A stretch of DNA of 64,000 bases. Origin: Actinomycetospora callitridis. Its GTDB lineage: Bacteria > Actinomycetota > Actinomycetes > Mycobacteriales > Pseudonocardiaceae. The first letter of the stretch is position 1. The number at the start of each line of letters is the position of its first letter. Below, piece after piece: positions 1 through 7,597 of this stretch. Location of the stretch: the NCBI RefSeq assembly GCF_028737265.1, contig NZ_JAQZAK010000006.1:1-64000 (forward strand), read 5' to 3'. The translations under genes and the position numbers were made by a program. Under the pieces are notes generated by a model, which saw only the letters and a program-made list of their open reading frames with translations, was not told the origin of the DNA and made no database searches.

Positions 1-93
1 CGACGCGGCCGCGTGCACGTCGAGCAGGTCGGGAACGACCTGTGGGTGGGCGGCGCCACCACGCCCGGGGTCTCCGGAAAGGTCCATCTCTGA
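1..93 (+). CDS. C-terminal end of a PhzF-family protein (partial)
   Basis: The window opens inside a gene. The first frame reads 30 residues to a TGA at 91-93. The tail has the pattern R-V-H-V-E-Q-V-G-N-D-L-W-V-G-G-A, which resembles the final beta strands of PhzF-like (phenazine biosynthesis-like) isomerases, where an RxxVE..G..VxVGG motif closes the second domain. Nothing upstream can be seen, so length and active site cannot be judged. The family call rests only on this short tail and is moderate. Confidence 0.55.
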   Translation, partial: RRGRVHVEQVGNDLWVGGATTPGVSGKVHL

Positions 94-1191
94 CTGGGCC
101 CTCCTCCCGCACCCCACACCACGCGGCTATGCCGAGTCAGAGCCCGCACCCCCGCGACCGGCTCCGTTCGCGAGCTCACAGACGCGCCGGCACTGAGGGA
201 GCGCCGCAGACGCGTTGGCCAGCAACCGACGGAGAACCGGGTTATCGGCGCTCGAGTGGCGGGCGGCGGCGCCGATGCTCGGCTCCGGTGTCCTCCTCCT
301 GGGAGTCCGTCGCCCTTGTGGTTGCCGGAGTGCGAGTGCGGGTGCGAGTCTCCGTTTCGCCTCCATGACATCTCGCCGCATGGCCTCGGTGCTCGGTTGG
401 CTGCGGTGGCCGAAGGCGTCGCGGCTCTCCGCGCGGAGAGCACTGAAGCCCAGCCGGAGGGACCGCGAGCTCGATGTCCGCGATCAAGGGCGCCGCTCAT
501 GCCGTCCTGTCGTCGGGACGGTCGTGAGTTCTCGGTGGGGCAGCTGGACCCGTACGCGTTGGGGCGGCCGTCGACGGCAGCCGTGCCGTCGACCCAGGAA
601 GTAGAGCGTCGCGCCCAAGATCATGTGCGAGAGGGTCCCCGCGGCTACCAGTAGCACGTCGGTCACCGTCCGTCCCGGGTCGTCGGTGCTCGTTCGCGCC
701 GGTGTCGGTGTCACCGATGCGGCCGTTACCTGTGGCCGCGAAGAGGGTCCGGCCGGGCGATGGGCATCCGGCCGACTGGGCGAGGGCGGGGCGAACGGCC
801 CCCTGACCCTCTCCGAGCACAGCGGGATCGAGCCACGAACTTCGTGACCGAGGTCAACACCGTCCCCCCGAAGTACTTCCTCGACACCGAGCGCCGGACG
901 CTCATTGCAGCCTCTAGCGTTTCGTCCGGCTTACCCCACCCACTCTCTTCTCGGGCTCTCGGGTTGGTGGGGCAGCCGACGAGGGGCGTCCCATCAGGCA
1001 CAGGGGGCGCCCCTCGTCGCGTCTCCTCATCGATGGTCCGCTCCGCAGATGAGGACCCCCTGGGCCGTGTCGTAGCACCGGGTTATCGGGCGGAGACGCG
1101 AGGACAGCTCCATCGGGCTTCTCGTGCATCGCTGGGCTCAATCCACCTCCTCGGGTCCGAGTCCACCTCGGCTCCGCGCTCGAAGATCTGG
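94..1191. other. Gene-poor intergenic region
   Basis: About 1.1 kb with only one short plausible reading frame (minus strand, 484-714). The other open frames are Arg-rich and look like chance frames in high-G+C DNA. The 13-base string accgggttatcgg occurs at about 237-249 and again at about 1077-1089. I see no tRNA, IS end or clear terminator here. Confidence 0.5.
484..714 (-). CDS. Small hypothetical membrane protein (76 aa)
   Basis: A GTG-initiated minus-strand frame of 76 codons contains one convincing hydrophobic stretch at about residues 18-43 (V-T-D-V-L-L-V-A-A-G... to L-Y-F-L-G-R-R), followed by a basic tail. A TAACGG sequence lies 8 bases before the start, loosely resembling an actinobacterial -10 box for a leaderless transcript. 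A second GTG opens the hydrophobic segment itself. I recognise no family. It stands alone in a gene-poor region, so it may be a chance frame; the membrane-like segment is the only support. Confidence 0.35.
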   Translation of the reverse strand: MTPTPARTSTDDPGRTVTDVLLVAAGTLSHMILGATLYFLGRRHGCRRRPPQRVRVQLPHRELTTVPTTGRHERRP

Positions 1192-2178
1192 TCAGCCGGC
1201 GAGCAGTCGGTTGAGGGCGGGGGCGACGTCGCGGTGTGTGGCGATCGGGGCGTACCGGCCATGGCCGAGGCGTGCCATGTCGCGGGCTAGAGGCGCGTCG
1301 TGCTCGCCGTCGGTCTCGCAGAGAACGTGCAGCTCGTCGAACCGGCGCGCCGTCTCGCGCGGGTCGGGCCCGGCGTTGTGGACCGCGTCGGTGAGCAGGA
1401 CCGCCGTGCGGTGGCGCGCGGTCGAGCGCGCGAGCTCGGCGCGCGCGACCGAGAGCCCGAACCCGACGTTGGTCAGCCCACGGGCGGGAATCCGCATCAG
1501 CTGGTCAAGCAGCCGCGCTGGCGGGACGGGCTTGGCCAGCGGCGCGAGCAGCGCCGCGTCGGACCAGAACGCCACCAGCGCGAGCCCGTCGTGCACCAGG
1601 TCCGCCGAGAGGGCGGCCACAGTTGCCGCCGCGATCCGCACCTTCTCCCCACGCATCGACCCGGACACGTCGACGACGAGCACCACCGCGCGCGGGGAGC
1701 GCATCCGCTCGCGGACGACGATGTCGGTATCGTCGGGGACCGGCCGCTCGGCCAGCACCTCGATGGTGCGGTCCAGGTCGATGTCGTCGCTGCGGTACCG
1801 GTAGGGCACCGACACGACCCGGCCCGCGCCGCGTTCGGCCGCGACCTCGCGGGGACGCCGGCGGACGGCGAGGCGGCGCGCGATCCGCTGCGCCATCTGC
1901 GCGACCTCACCGGCCGGGGCTCGGTCCTCGAGCAGGTCGTCCAGGCTGCGCAGCCGCGCCGTTTGGGACGTGAGCAGCACGCCCTGTCCGCCCGCCTGCT
2001 GGGCGTCCACGTCGCCCGCGCCCCGCGTGTCGCCGAGGTCGACGACGAGGGGTGCGTTCCCGTCCCGGAACAGCGACGGTGCCTCGGAGAGCTGTTTGGG
2101 CCTGCGGCGCAGCGGGTCGAGGGTCCGTCGGTCTCGGCTCTCGGCGGTCGGGAACGCGACGGCGTTGTCGACGGTCAG
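1192..2178 (-). CDS. VWA-domain protein, MoxR partner
   Basis: The encoded protein has a C-terminal von Willebrand A domain with a MIDAS metal-binding motif (DVSGSMRG), preceded by an RRRPKQLSEAPSLFRDGN block and an LLTSQTARLRSLDDLLED helix, as in CoxE/YeaQ-like VWA proteins that pair with MoxR ATPases. Such pairs act as metal-chelatase-like or chaperone complexes. The start is odd: no ATG, GTG or TTG lies in frame at the expected N-terminus. I give the CTG at 2178 that overlaps the MoxR stop as CTGA. The first ordinary start is GTG at 2010, which would cut about 56 conserved-looking residues. Translation may instead come from a -1 frameshift out of the MoxR frame. Confidence 0.75.
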   Translation of the reverse strand: MTVDNAVAFPTAESRDRRTLDPLRRRPKQLSEAPSLFRDGNAPLVVDLGDTRGAGDVDAQQAGGQGVLLTSQTARLRSLDDLLEDRAPAGEVAQMAQRIARRLAVRRRPREVAAERGAGRVVSVPYRYRSDDIDLDRTIEVLAERPVPDDTDIVVRERMRSPRAVVLVVDVSGSMRGEKVRIAAATVAALSADLVHDGLALVAFWSDAALLAPLAKPVPPARLLDQLMRIPARGLTNVGFGLSVARAELARSTARHRTAVLLTDAVHNAGPDPRETARRFDELHVLCETDGEHDAPLARDMARLGHGRYAPIATHRDVAPALNRLLAG

Positions 2179-3098
2179 GCGGTGCGGACCCGGCGCCGCC
2201 CGCCGGGGGAGGAGAAAAAATGGTTCTCCCAGATCTCGGTGATCACCTCTTCGGGGCTGGCCTCCGAGGCCTCGTCGACGCCGACGCGGGCGGTCAGCGC
2301 GAGCAGGGCGGCGTCGAGCACCATCCGCTCGCGCTCGGAGTAGCTCCCGAGCGCCCCCAGCTCGGTCGCGATCGCCACGGTGTCGATCGCGCCCCGCACG
2401 CTGGAGCCCCGGCGCAGCTCCGGGTGCTGTCGGGTGGCGCGGGTGATGGCCACCGCGTCCCCAATCAGCGTGCGGTCGTCGGAGCCGGTGCGCACGGCGA
2501 CGATGTCGGTCTCCTCGTCGGCGTCCTGGTAGCCGACGGCGAGGCGACACCACCGGTCGTAGACCGAGTCCGAGATCCTCGCCGTGCCGACGTTGTCGAA
2601 CGGGTTCATCGAGGCCAGCACCCGGAACGTGGGCTCGGCCGCAATCGTGCCGACCCGCGGCACCGCGACCTCCCGCTCGGCCATGGCGGCGAGCAGCACG
2701 TTGAGGGTGTCCTCCGGAGCCCGGTTGAGCTCCTCGATGTAGAGGAAACCGCCCGAGCGCATCGCGTCCACGAGAGGGCCGGCCACGAAGTTGTCGGCCG
2801 AGTAGTCCTCGCGCAGGACCCGAGCCGGATTGTGGTGGCCGATCAACCGGGCCGGCGTCAGCTCGGCGTTCCCCTCGACCAGCACGAACGGGATCCCCCA
2901 GTTTCCGGTGATCGCGCGCAGCATCGTCGACTTCCCGGTACCGGGCGGCCCCTCGAGCAGGATGTCCCGTCCCGCGGTCACCGCGGCCAGCACCAGATCC
3001 AGCTCCCGACGCCGGCCGACCAGCTCGCTACGGATCGCGTCGCGACGTGCCCGCGCCGTGCCGGGTTCGCGGCTCCCGGGCTCGTCCGCTCGTGTCAT
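2175..3098 (-). CDS. MoxR-family AAA+ ATPase
   Basis: A 307-residue AAA+ protein with Walker A GPPGTGKST at about residues 50-58, a Walker B/E region reading L-Y-I-E-E-L-N-R-A near 115-125, and a later SMNPFDNVG sensor-like segment. MoxR ATPases remodel or load metal cofactors into partner proteins, usually with a VWA protein encoded next door, and that partner follows here. The ATG at 3098 is chosen because the family's N-terminal basic helix begins soon after; the frame stays open upstream without family similarity. The last 14 codons overlap the VWA frame and contain a T-TTT-TTC heptamer. Confidence 0.88.
   Translation of the reverse strand: MTRADEPGSREPGTARARRDAIRSELVGRRRELDLVLAAVTAGRDILLEGPPGTGKSTMLRAITGNWGIPFVLVEGNAELTPARLIGHHNPARVLREDYSADNFVAGPLVDAMRSGGFLYIEELNRAPEDTLNVLLAAMAEREVAVPRVGTIAAEPTFRVLASMNPFDNVGTARISDSVYDRWCRLAVGYQDADEETDIVAVRTGSDDRTLIGDAVAITRATRQHPELRRGSSVRGAIDTVAIATELGALGSYSERERMVLDAALLALTARVGVDEASEASPEEVITEIWENHFFSSPGGRRRVRTA
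2214..2220 (-). other. Possible -1 ribosomal slippery heptamer
   Basis: On the minus strand the MoxR codons CAT TTT TTC give T-TTT-TTC in the correct zero-frame phase for -1 slippage. A -1 shift here moves ribosomes into the VWA frame, which is open across this point and lacks a normal start codon. A sequencing or assembly error in the six-T run would look the same. Confidence 0.35.
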
Positions 3099-3306
3099 CT
3101 CGCACCCTCTCGACCCGACGTCGCGAAGGCGGCTCGTCAGGCAGCTCGGCCGAGCTATGACTACCAGTCCGTTCCGGCGTCTCACAAACCGGCGGCCTGC
3201 ACGGACGCGTCAGCACGTCCGATCGCTCGATTGACCCGCCACCACGCCCAGACCCACCGTGGACCACGAGCCCGGGCGACGGTGCTCGGCGGAGATGGAG
3301 GGCGTC

Positions 3307-4155
3307 ATGGGCCGGCTGGACGGGAAAGTCGCGCTGATCACGGGAGCCGCCCGGGGACAGGGACGCAGCCACGCGATCCGCTTGGCGCAGGAGGGCGCGG
3401 AGATCATCGCCGTCGACTCCTGCGAGGACGCGAAGACCACTCCCTACCCTCAGGCGACCCGTGAGGACCTCGACGAGACCACCCGGCTTGTCGAGGAGCT
3501 CGATCGTCGCGTCCTCGCCCGGGTGGCTGACGTCCGCGACCTCAGCGCCCTGCAGTCCGCGGTCGCGGACGGGGTGAGCGAATTCGGGCACCTCGACATC
3601 GTCTCGGCCAACGCTGGCATCGCGTCGTTCGCGCCGGCCTGGGAGCTGTCCGAGGAGACCTGGCAGGAGATGATCGACGTCAACCTGACCGGCGTCTGGA
3701 AGACCTGCAAGGCGGTCATCCCGCAGATGCTCGAGCAGGGCACCGGCGGATCGATCGTCCTGACCAGCTCGACCGCCGGCCTCGTGGCGTACGGCAACCT
3801 TGCGCACTACACAGCCGCCAAGCACGGCGTGACCGGGCTTATGCGTGTGCTCGCGGTGGAGCTCGCCCAGCACCACATCCGCGTCAATTCCGTCCACCCG
3901 ACCGTGGTCAACACCGACATGGTGCAGAACCAGGCGATCTACGACCTGTTCACCGGCGTCGAGGGCGCGACCCGCGAGCAGGCCACGCAGGCCTACAAGA
4001 ACGTCAACGCGCTACCCATCCCCTGGCTGGACCCGGTCGACATCTCGAACGCAGTGCTCTGGCTGGCCTCAGACGAAGCGCGCTACGTCACCGGCACCAC
4101 CCAGGTCGTCGACGCGGGCGGCACTCAGCCCTACCGCTTCCCGAACGTCGTCTGA
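3307..4155 (+). CDS. Mycofactocin-coupled SDR-family oxidoreductase
   Basis: A 282-residue short-chain dehydrogenase. It carries the TGAARGQGRSHA glycine-rich motif typical of the mycofactocin-dependent SDR subfamily, which holds its nicotinamide cofactor tightly and passes electrons to mycofactocin. Catalytic Ser155, Tyr168 and Lys172 are in S-x12-Y-x3-K spacing, and the late segment A-L-P-I-P-W-L-D-P-V-D-I-S fits the same subfamily. Substrates are probably alcohols or terpenoid-like carbinols, but cannot be read from sequence. ATG 3307 has a GGAGGG Shine-Dalgarno 5-6 bases upstream; an earlier ATG at 3295 overlaps that site. No mycofactocin synthesis genes are visible nearby. Confidence 0.9.
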   Translation: MGRLDGKVALITGAARGQGRSHAIRLAQEGAEIIAVDSCEDAKTTPYPQATREDLDETTRLVEELDRRVLARVADVRDLSALQSAVADGVSEFGHLDIVSANAGIASFAPAWELSEETWQEMIDVNLTGVWKTCKAVIPQMLEQGTGGSIVLTSSTAGLVAYGNLAHYTAAKHGVTGLMRVLAVELAQHHIRVNSVHPTVVNTDMVQNQAIYDLFTGVEGATREQATQAYKNVNALPIPWLDPVDISNAVLWLASDEARYVTGTTQVVDAGGTQPYRFPNVV

Positions 4156-4796
4156 CGGAGCACACCGCCACGCCCAGATCCACAGGACCGCACCCAGCCC
4201 GGCTCCACCTCGTTGGCGATGCCCGCGCGCCAACGCCTCACACCCGAGCTCGCATGCCGCATTGATCGGCCACCGCCCGTTCTCGGGTCCGTGCCGGCGC
4301 AGGGCGTCGGTGACGTTGCCAACCAGGTGTGCGCTCGCGCCGACGATAGCCATCGTCAGCCATCGTCCGTGAGGCAGACAGATGGCGCGGCTTCGCACGA
4401 CCACCGCCGAGGCGCGAGGGGTGAGGCGCGAGGAGGAACTCGACGCCACCGGCGGTCAACCGTGGGGGCGGGCGTCGACATCGTCGACTTTCGAAGCACG
4501 ATCCCCGTCCGGCAGGCATGTGCGCGGGCGTCTGGTCTGCCTCCGGCGGGGGCAGGCATACGGGCTCGTAGCGCCGGGGCCTAATTGCCGCCGCAAGGAC
4601 ACGACGGTGGGAGCTGACGATGCTGGGGGTTATCGGACCGAGCTAGCGAGGGAGGGCGTGCAACCAAGACTCGTCCAAAGGCAGCCTGCGGGTGGTCACC
4701 CTCTGCGGGGTGTCGCCGGTGGCCGGCTGCCTTTCGCGGGGCCGTACCTCGGCGTGGTGGCGTGACGTCGTGCGGGCACCACTCCACCTTGGTGTC
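4156..4796. other. Intergenic region with a 10-bp inverted repeat
   Basis: No convincing gene. The string gggttatcgg, a shorter form of the motif seen at 237 and 1077, occurs at about 4627. A perfect 10-bp inverted repeat sits at 4677-4734. Open frames here are compositionally biased and show no domain. Confidence 0.45.
4677..4734. repeat. 10-bp perfect inverted repeat
   Basis: AAAGGCAGCC at 4677-4686 is the exact reverse complement of GGCTGCCTTT at 4725-4734, with a 38-base loop that itself contains a short gggtg/caccc hairpin. It has no U-tract on either side. It could be a terminator-like structure or a remnant of a mobile element end. Confidence 0.4.
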
Positions 4797-4997
4797 ATGG
4801 CTCCCCCGTCTGATGAGGTGTTCCCGTCTATCCAGTTCCTCGGCGAGCTCGGTGCACTCCTGGGACGTCACGGCTACACGCCTGCTCACGTGCCGGTGGC
4901 GCACGCCGTCGGGCAAGCCATCCCCGAGCTCGTCGCGTTCCTGTCGGCCTACCGGGCCGCCCCGCCGGTCCGCGGTCCCCACAACGGCAACCGGTGA
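4797..4997 (+). CDS. Small hypothetical protein (66 aa)
   Basis: From ATG 4797 the frame gives a 66-residue protein with a balanced composition, unlike the Arg-rich chance frames around it: a helical-looking F-P-S-I-Q-F-L-G-E-L-G-A-L-L-G-R segment and a V-A-H-A-V-G-Q-A-I-P-E-L-V-A-F-L-S-A-Y segment. No Shine-Dalgarno or family is recognised. The frame is open further upstream but loses this character. It is a weak call based on composition. Confidence 0.35.
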   Translation: MAPPSDEVFPSIQFLGELGALLGRHGYTPAHVPVAHAVGQAIPELVAFLSAYRAAPPVRGPHNGNR

Positions 4998-5086
4998 GGT
5001 GACCTCCTCCACGTTCCGCGTCCAGCACCTCGTCCTGGTGGCTACGGCGCGCCCGGGCCGTCGTCCGTCGTCGGCCACCGCCGCCC

Positions 5087-6184
5087 TTGTCTGAGCACGG
5101 GAGGCGTGCGCCGTCGGTCGAGGTCCGCCTCGTCCCACTCACCGCGACGCCCCCGCCGAGCGATCCGCCGACCGTCCCGGTGGTCCCGGCACCGCGGTCG
5201 GCGCAGCCCGTCGTCCCGCCAGCCCAGCGCCCCGACCCCGGCTCGCCCCACCCGCCTGCGTCCGGGAGGCCCGGCCGACGACCTGGCGGCCGGGGCCGTC
5301 AGGCTCTGCTCGCGGTGGTGCTGAGCGTGCTCTTCGCCACGGTCACAGACGACGTCCATCGCGCGCCGACGCCTGCTCCTCCACCGATCAGCAGCCCGGC
5401 CCGCAACCCGAACCCTCCGCCCGCCGTGCTCACCGACCCGGGCGCCGCCGCACGGGAGGCGACCGCGGCGATCGACCGTCTCGTCCAGGGCGCGTCGGCC
5501 GGCCACGTCTCGGTGGCCGCGCTCGACGTGACGACCGGGCAGTCGTTCGGGTACGCCGCCGACACCTCGATCCGGACCGCGAGCGTGGTCAAGCTCGACG
5601 TCCTCGCGGTCCTGCTGCTGCAGAGCCAGGACGACGGTCGCGCGCCCTCCACCGCTCGTCGGGAGCTGGCCGCGCGGATGATCCGGGAGAGCGACAACGA
5701 CGCCGCCTCGCGCCTCTGGGAAGACCTGGGCGGAGTGCCGGCCCTCGACGCCGCCAACCGCCGTCTCGGCGTGCGCGCCACCCGCCTCGTCGACCGCTGG
5801 GGCAGCAGCACGACCCCGGCATCCGACCAGCTGGCGCTGCTCGCCGCCCTGCACGCGCCCGGGCCTCTCGGCCCGGACTTCCGCTCCTTCGCCCTCGACC
5901 TGATGAGCAACGTCGTGAACGAGCAGCGGTGGGGCGTCAGCGCGGCCGCGGACCCGGGGACGACGACCGCCCTGAAGAACGGGTGGGCGCCCTCGGACGC
6001 CGAGGACGGGCGGTGGGCCGTCGGGTCCGTCGGCATCGTCACCACGACGGGGCGTCCCGTCCTCCTCGCCGTCCTCACCGAGGACCAACCCAGCAAGGAC
6101 GCCGGCATCCAGCTCGTCGAGGCCCTGGCCCGGATCGCCGCGCGGCCCGTCACGATCCACCCCTCGACGGCCGCCCCCCGCTGA
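5087..6184 (+). CDS. Serine hydrolase, class A beta-lactamase-like
   Basis: A protein of up to 365 residues: Pro-rich N-terminus, one hydrophobic segment near residues 70-85, a Pro-rich linker, then a beta-lactamase/transpeptidase-like domain. The SxxK motif (SVVK) lies near residue 166, an SDN motif (ESDNDA) about 40 residues later, and a KNG triad-like segment near 305. The enzyme probably acts outside the membrane on beta-lactams or peptidoglycan peptides. The Glu of the class A omega loop is not obvious, so true beta-lactamase activity is uncertain. The TTG at 5087 is only a provisional start; shorter GTG starts exist. Confidence 0.75.
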   Translation: MSEHGRRAPSVEVRLVPLTATPPPSDPPTVPVVPAPRSAQPVVPPAQRPDPGSPHPPASGRPGRRPGGRGRQALLAVVLSVLFATVTDDVHRAPTPAPPPISSPARNPNPPPAVLTDPGAAAREATAAIDRLVQGASAGHVSVAALDVTTGQSFGYAADTSIRTASVVKLDVLAVLLLQSQDDGRAPSTARRELAARMIRESDNDAASRLWEDLGGVPALDAANRRLGVRATRLVDRWGSSTTPASDQLALLAALHAPGPLGPDFRSFALDLMSNVVNEQRWGVSAAADPGTTTALKNGWAPSDAEDGRWAVGSVGIVTTTGRPVLLAVLTEDQPSKDAGIQLVEALARIAARPVTIHPSTAAPR

Positions 6185-6564
6185 CGCCGTGGAGCGCGGC
6201 ACTGTCAACGGGCCTCCTCACGGCATAGGCGCCCAGCTGATCGAGCGACAGTGATGCCTTACCCCAAGCTCCCGCCCAAGGACCGGCCAGAACAGCAGCT
6301 GGGGGCGCCGCTAACGCCGGGGTCGCCGGCACCAACGCGCGAGCTAGCCAAGTCTGCCGAAGGGCCCGCGGAGCCAGCGACAGCCGCGCGCCAGCTCGAA
6401 AGCAAGAGACGGCATCAGCTGAGCTGGATGCACCGGTGGTGCCTTGGTTCCTCCGGTCGCCGGAGTAGCCAAACGATCGGAGCGCAGACTGACGTAGAAC
6501 CGGGTCATCGGCTGGCCGGCAGGCGGGAGTCTCGAGAAGTGCTTGTCAACGGCGGCTGAATCTG
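6185..6564. other. Intergenic region upstream of the IS30 remnant
   Basis: No gene is supported. A fourth, one-base variant of the recurring motif (accgggtcatcgg) lies at about 6497-6509. The stretch ends at the left inverted repeat of the IS30-type element. Confidence 0.45.
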
Positions 6565-6594
6565 GACCCCCTGGCGACGCGTGGGTTCCAGGGC
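6565..6594 (+). repeat. Left terminal inverted repeat of IS30-type element
   Basis: Thirty bases beginning gaccccctggcgacgcgtgg, exactly complementary in reverse to 6821-6850. Confidence 0.85.
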
Positions 6595-6631
6595 TTGTCG
6601 CAACACTCCTGATAGATCAACTGGGGTGTCG

Positions 6632-6790
6632 ATGGGTCGGCGAGGGCCGAAGCGCCAGCTGGATGTGGAAGCGCGGTACTGGGAGCTGCTGGCTGCCGGG
6701 GTGGGCGACCGCCTCAACGGCAGGCCCCGCAAGCGTCTCGAATGGGCCAGCCCCACCGACGCCTTCACCGCCGCTCTGGCAGGCTCCTGA
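6632..6790 (+). pseudogene. IS30-family transposase, in-frame internal deletion
   Basis: The 52-residue product begins MGRRGPKRQLDVEARYWELL, a typical actinobacterial IS30 transposase N-terminus, and after AAGVG jumps to DRLNGRPRKRLEWASPTDAF, the conserved C-terminal end of the same family (NGRPRK.L.W.TP). The zinc/HTH region and the whole DDE domain are deleted, yet the frame is kept. ATG 6632 is used; an in-frame GTG lies two codons earlier. The peptide could still bind element ends weakly, but has no catalytic site. Confidence 0.85.
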
Positions 6791-6820
6791 ACAGCAACGT
6801 TGCGACGATCACCAGAATCC

Positions 6821-6850
6821 GCCCTGGAACCCACGCGTCGCCAGGGGGTC
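6821..6850 (-). repeat. Right terminal inverted repeat of IS30-type element
   Basis: Perfect reverse complement of 6565-6594, closing the element 93 bases before the sortase stop codon. Confidence 0.85.
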
Positions 6851-6943
6851 AGCTTTCGGGCGTCGTCAGCAGTGCTGAGCTCCTTCCAAGCGTTCGTTCT
6901 CTGGGCGAAGCCCCGAGCGATCCCTGCTACAGGGAAATGAGCG

Positions 6944-7597
6944 TCAGGGTCGGTAGGCCTCGAGGCCGGTGCCGTACACGACGACGTTGTCCTCGTAGCT
7001 GTCGGCGTCGGTGTCGAAGGTGCCGCCGCACGTGATGAGTCGCAGCTCCGGGCTCGCGGTGGGGCCGTACACCGCCCGGGTCGGGAACGCGTCCTTGTCC
7101 ACCTGGGCGACGCGGTCGACGCGGAACACCACGGTCACTCCGTCGCTGCGATCGACGAGCACCTGGTCGCCGACCTCGACCTCGGCGAGCCGGGCGAAGC
7201 CTCCTTCAACGCCTCGGTAGACGACGTGCGAGGCGTAGACGGCCGGGCCTGGTTCACCCGCCGACGCGCCCTCCGCGTAGTGGCCCACCGTGGCCGCATC
7301 CCGCGGCACCTCCAGGCGGTGGTCCGCATCTTGCCCGAGCTCCGCGAGCCCGCGAGTGTCCAGCCCGATCGAGGGGACACGCAGCGCGGTCGTCGCGGCC
7401 GGGCCAAGCGGCATCTCAACCGCGATGCGTCCGGGCGGCAGCCCCACCGAGGCCGGCCCGACCCGCCCCCCGTTCACGCTGGAGAAGAAGGCCACCGCGA
7501 AGGCAGCCACGGCGAGGAGCACGAGGACGACCGGGACACCGACCCCCGGGCGCCTCGACTCTCGTCCCGCCGGTGCTGCCGGGATCTGACCGGTCAC
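6944..7597 (-). CDS. Class F-type sortase
   Basis: A 217-residue membrane-anchored sortase. One transmembrane segment (V-P-V-V-L-V-L-L-A-V-A-A-F-A-V) lies near residues 19-37, followed by the beta-barrel domain with catalytic His in YASHVVYRG and catalytic Cys in LITCGG. Sortases cleave a C-terminal sorting signal and transfer the protein to the cell wall. GTG 7597 overlaps the TGA of the upstream secreted protein as GTGA, so the two are translationally coupled and the neighbour is the obvious substrate candidate. The barrel is of the short actinobacterial class E/F type; the F assignment is inference. Confidence 0.88.
   Translation of the reverse strand: MTGQIPAAPAGRESRRPGVGVPVVLVLLAVAAFAVAFFSSVNGGRVGPASVGLPPGRIAVEMPLGPAATTALRVPSIGLDTRGLAELGQDADHRLEVPRDAATVGHYAEGASAGEPGPAVYASHVVYRGVEGGFARLAEVEVGDQVLVDRSDGVTVVFRVDRVAQVDKDAFPTRAVYGPTASPELRLITCGGTFDTDADSYEDNVVVYGTGLEAYRP

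Larger units (their letters stand above)
6565..6850 (+). mobile_element. Internally deleted IS30-family element (MITE-like)
   Basis: A 286-bp element bounded by perfect 30-bp terminal inverted repeats at 6565-6594 and 6821-6850. Between them is a 52-codon frame that joins the first ~25 residues of an IS30-type transposase to its last ~27. The catalytic DDE core is missing, so the element cannot move by itself but could be mobilised by a full-length relative. No clear target-site duplication flanks it. Perfect ends suggest it is fairly recent or still mobilisable. Confidence 0.8.

Noticed and set aside
6565..6850. Target-site duplication flanking the IS30-type element
   Set aside because: Bases just outside the two ends do not match at 2-4 bases.
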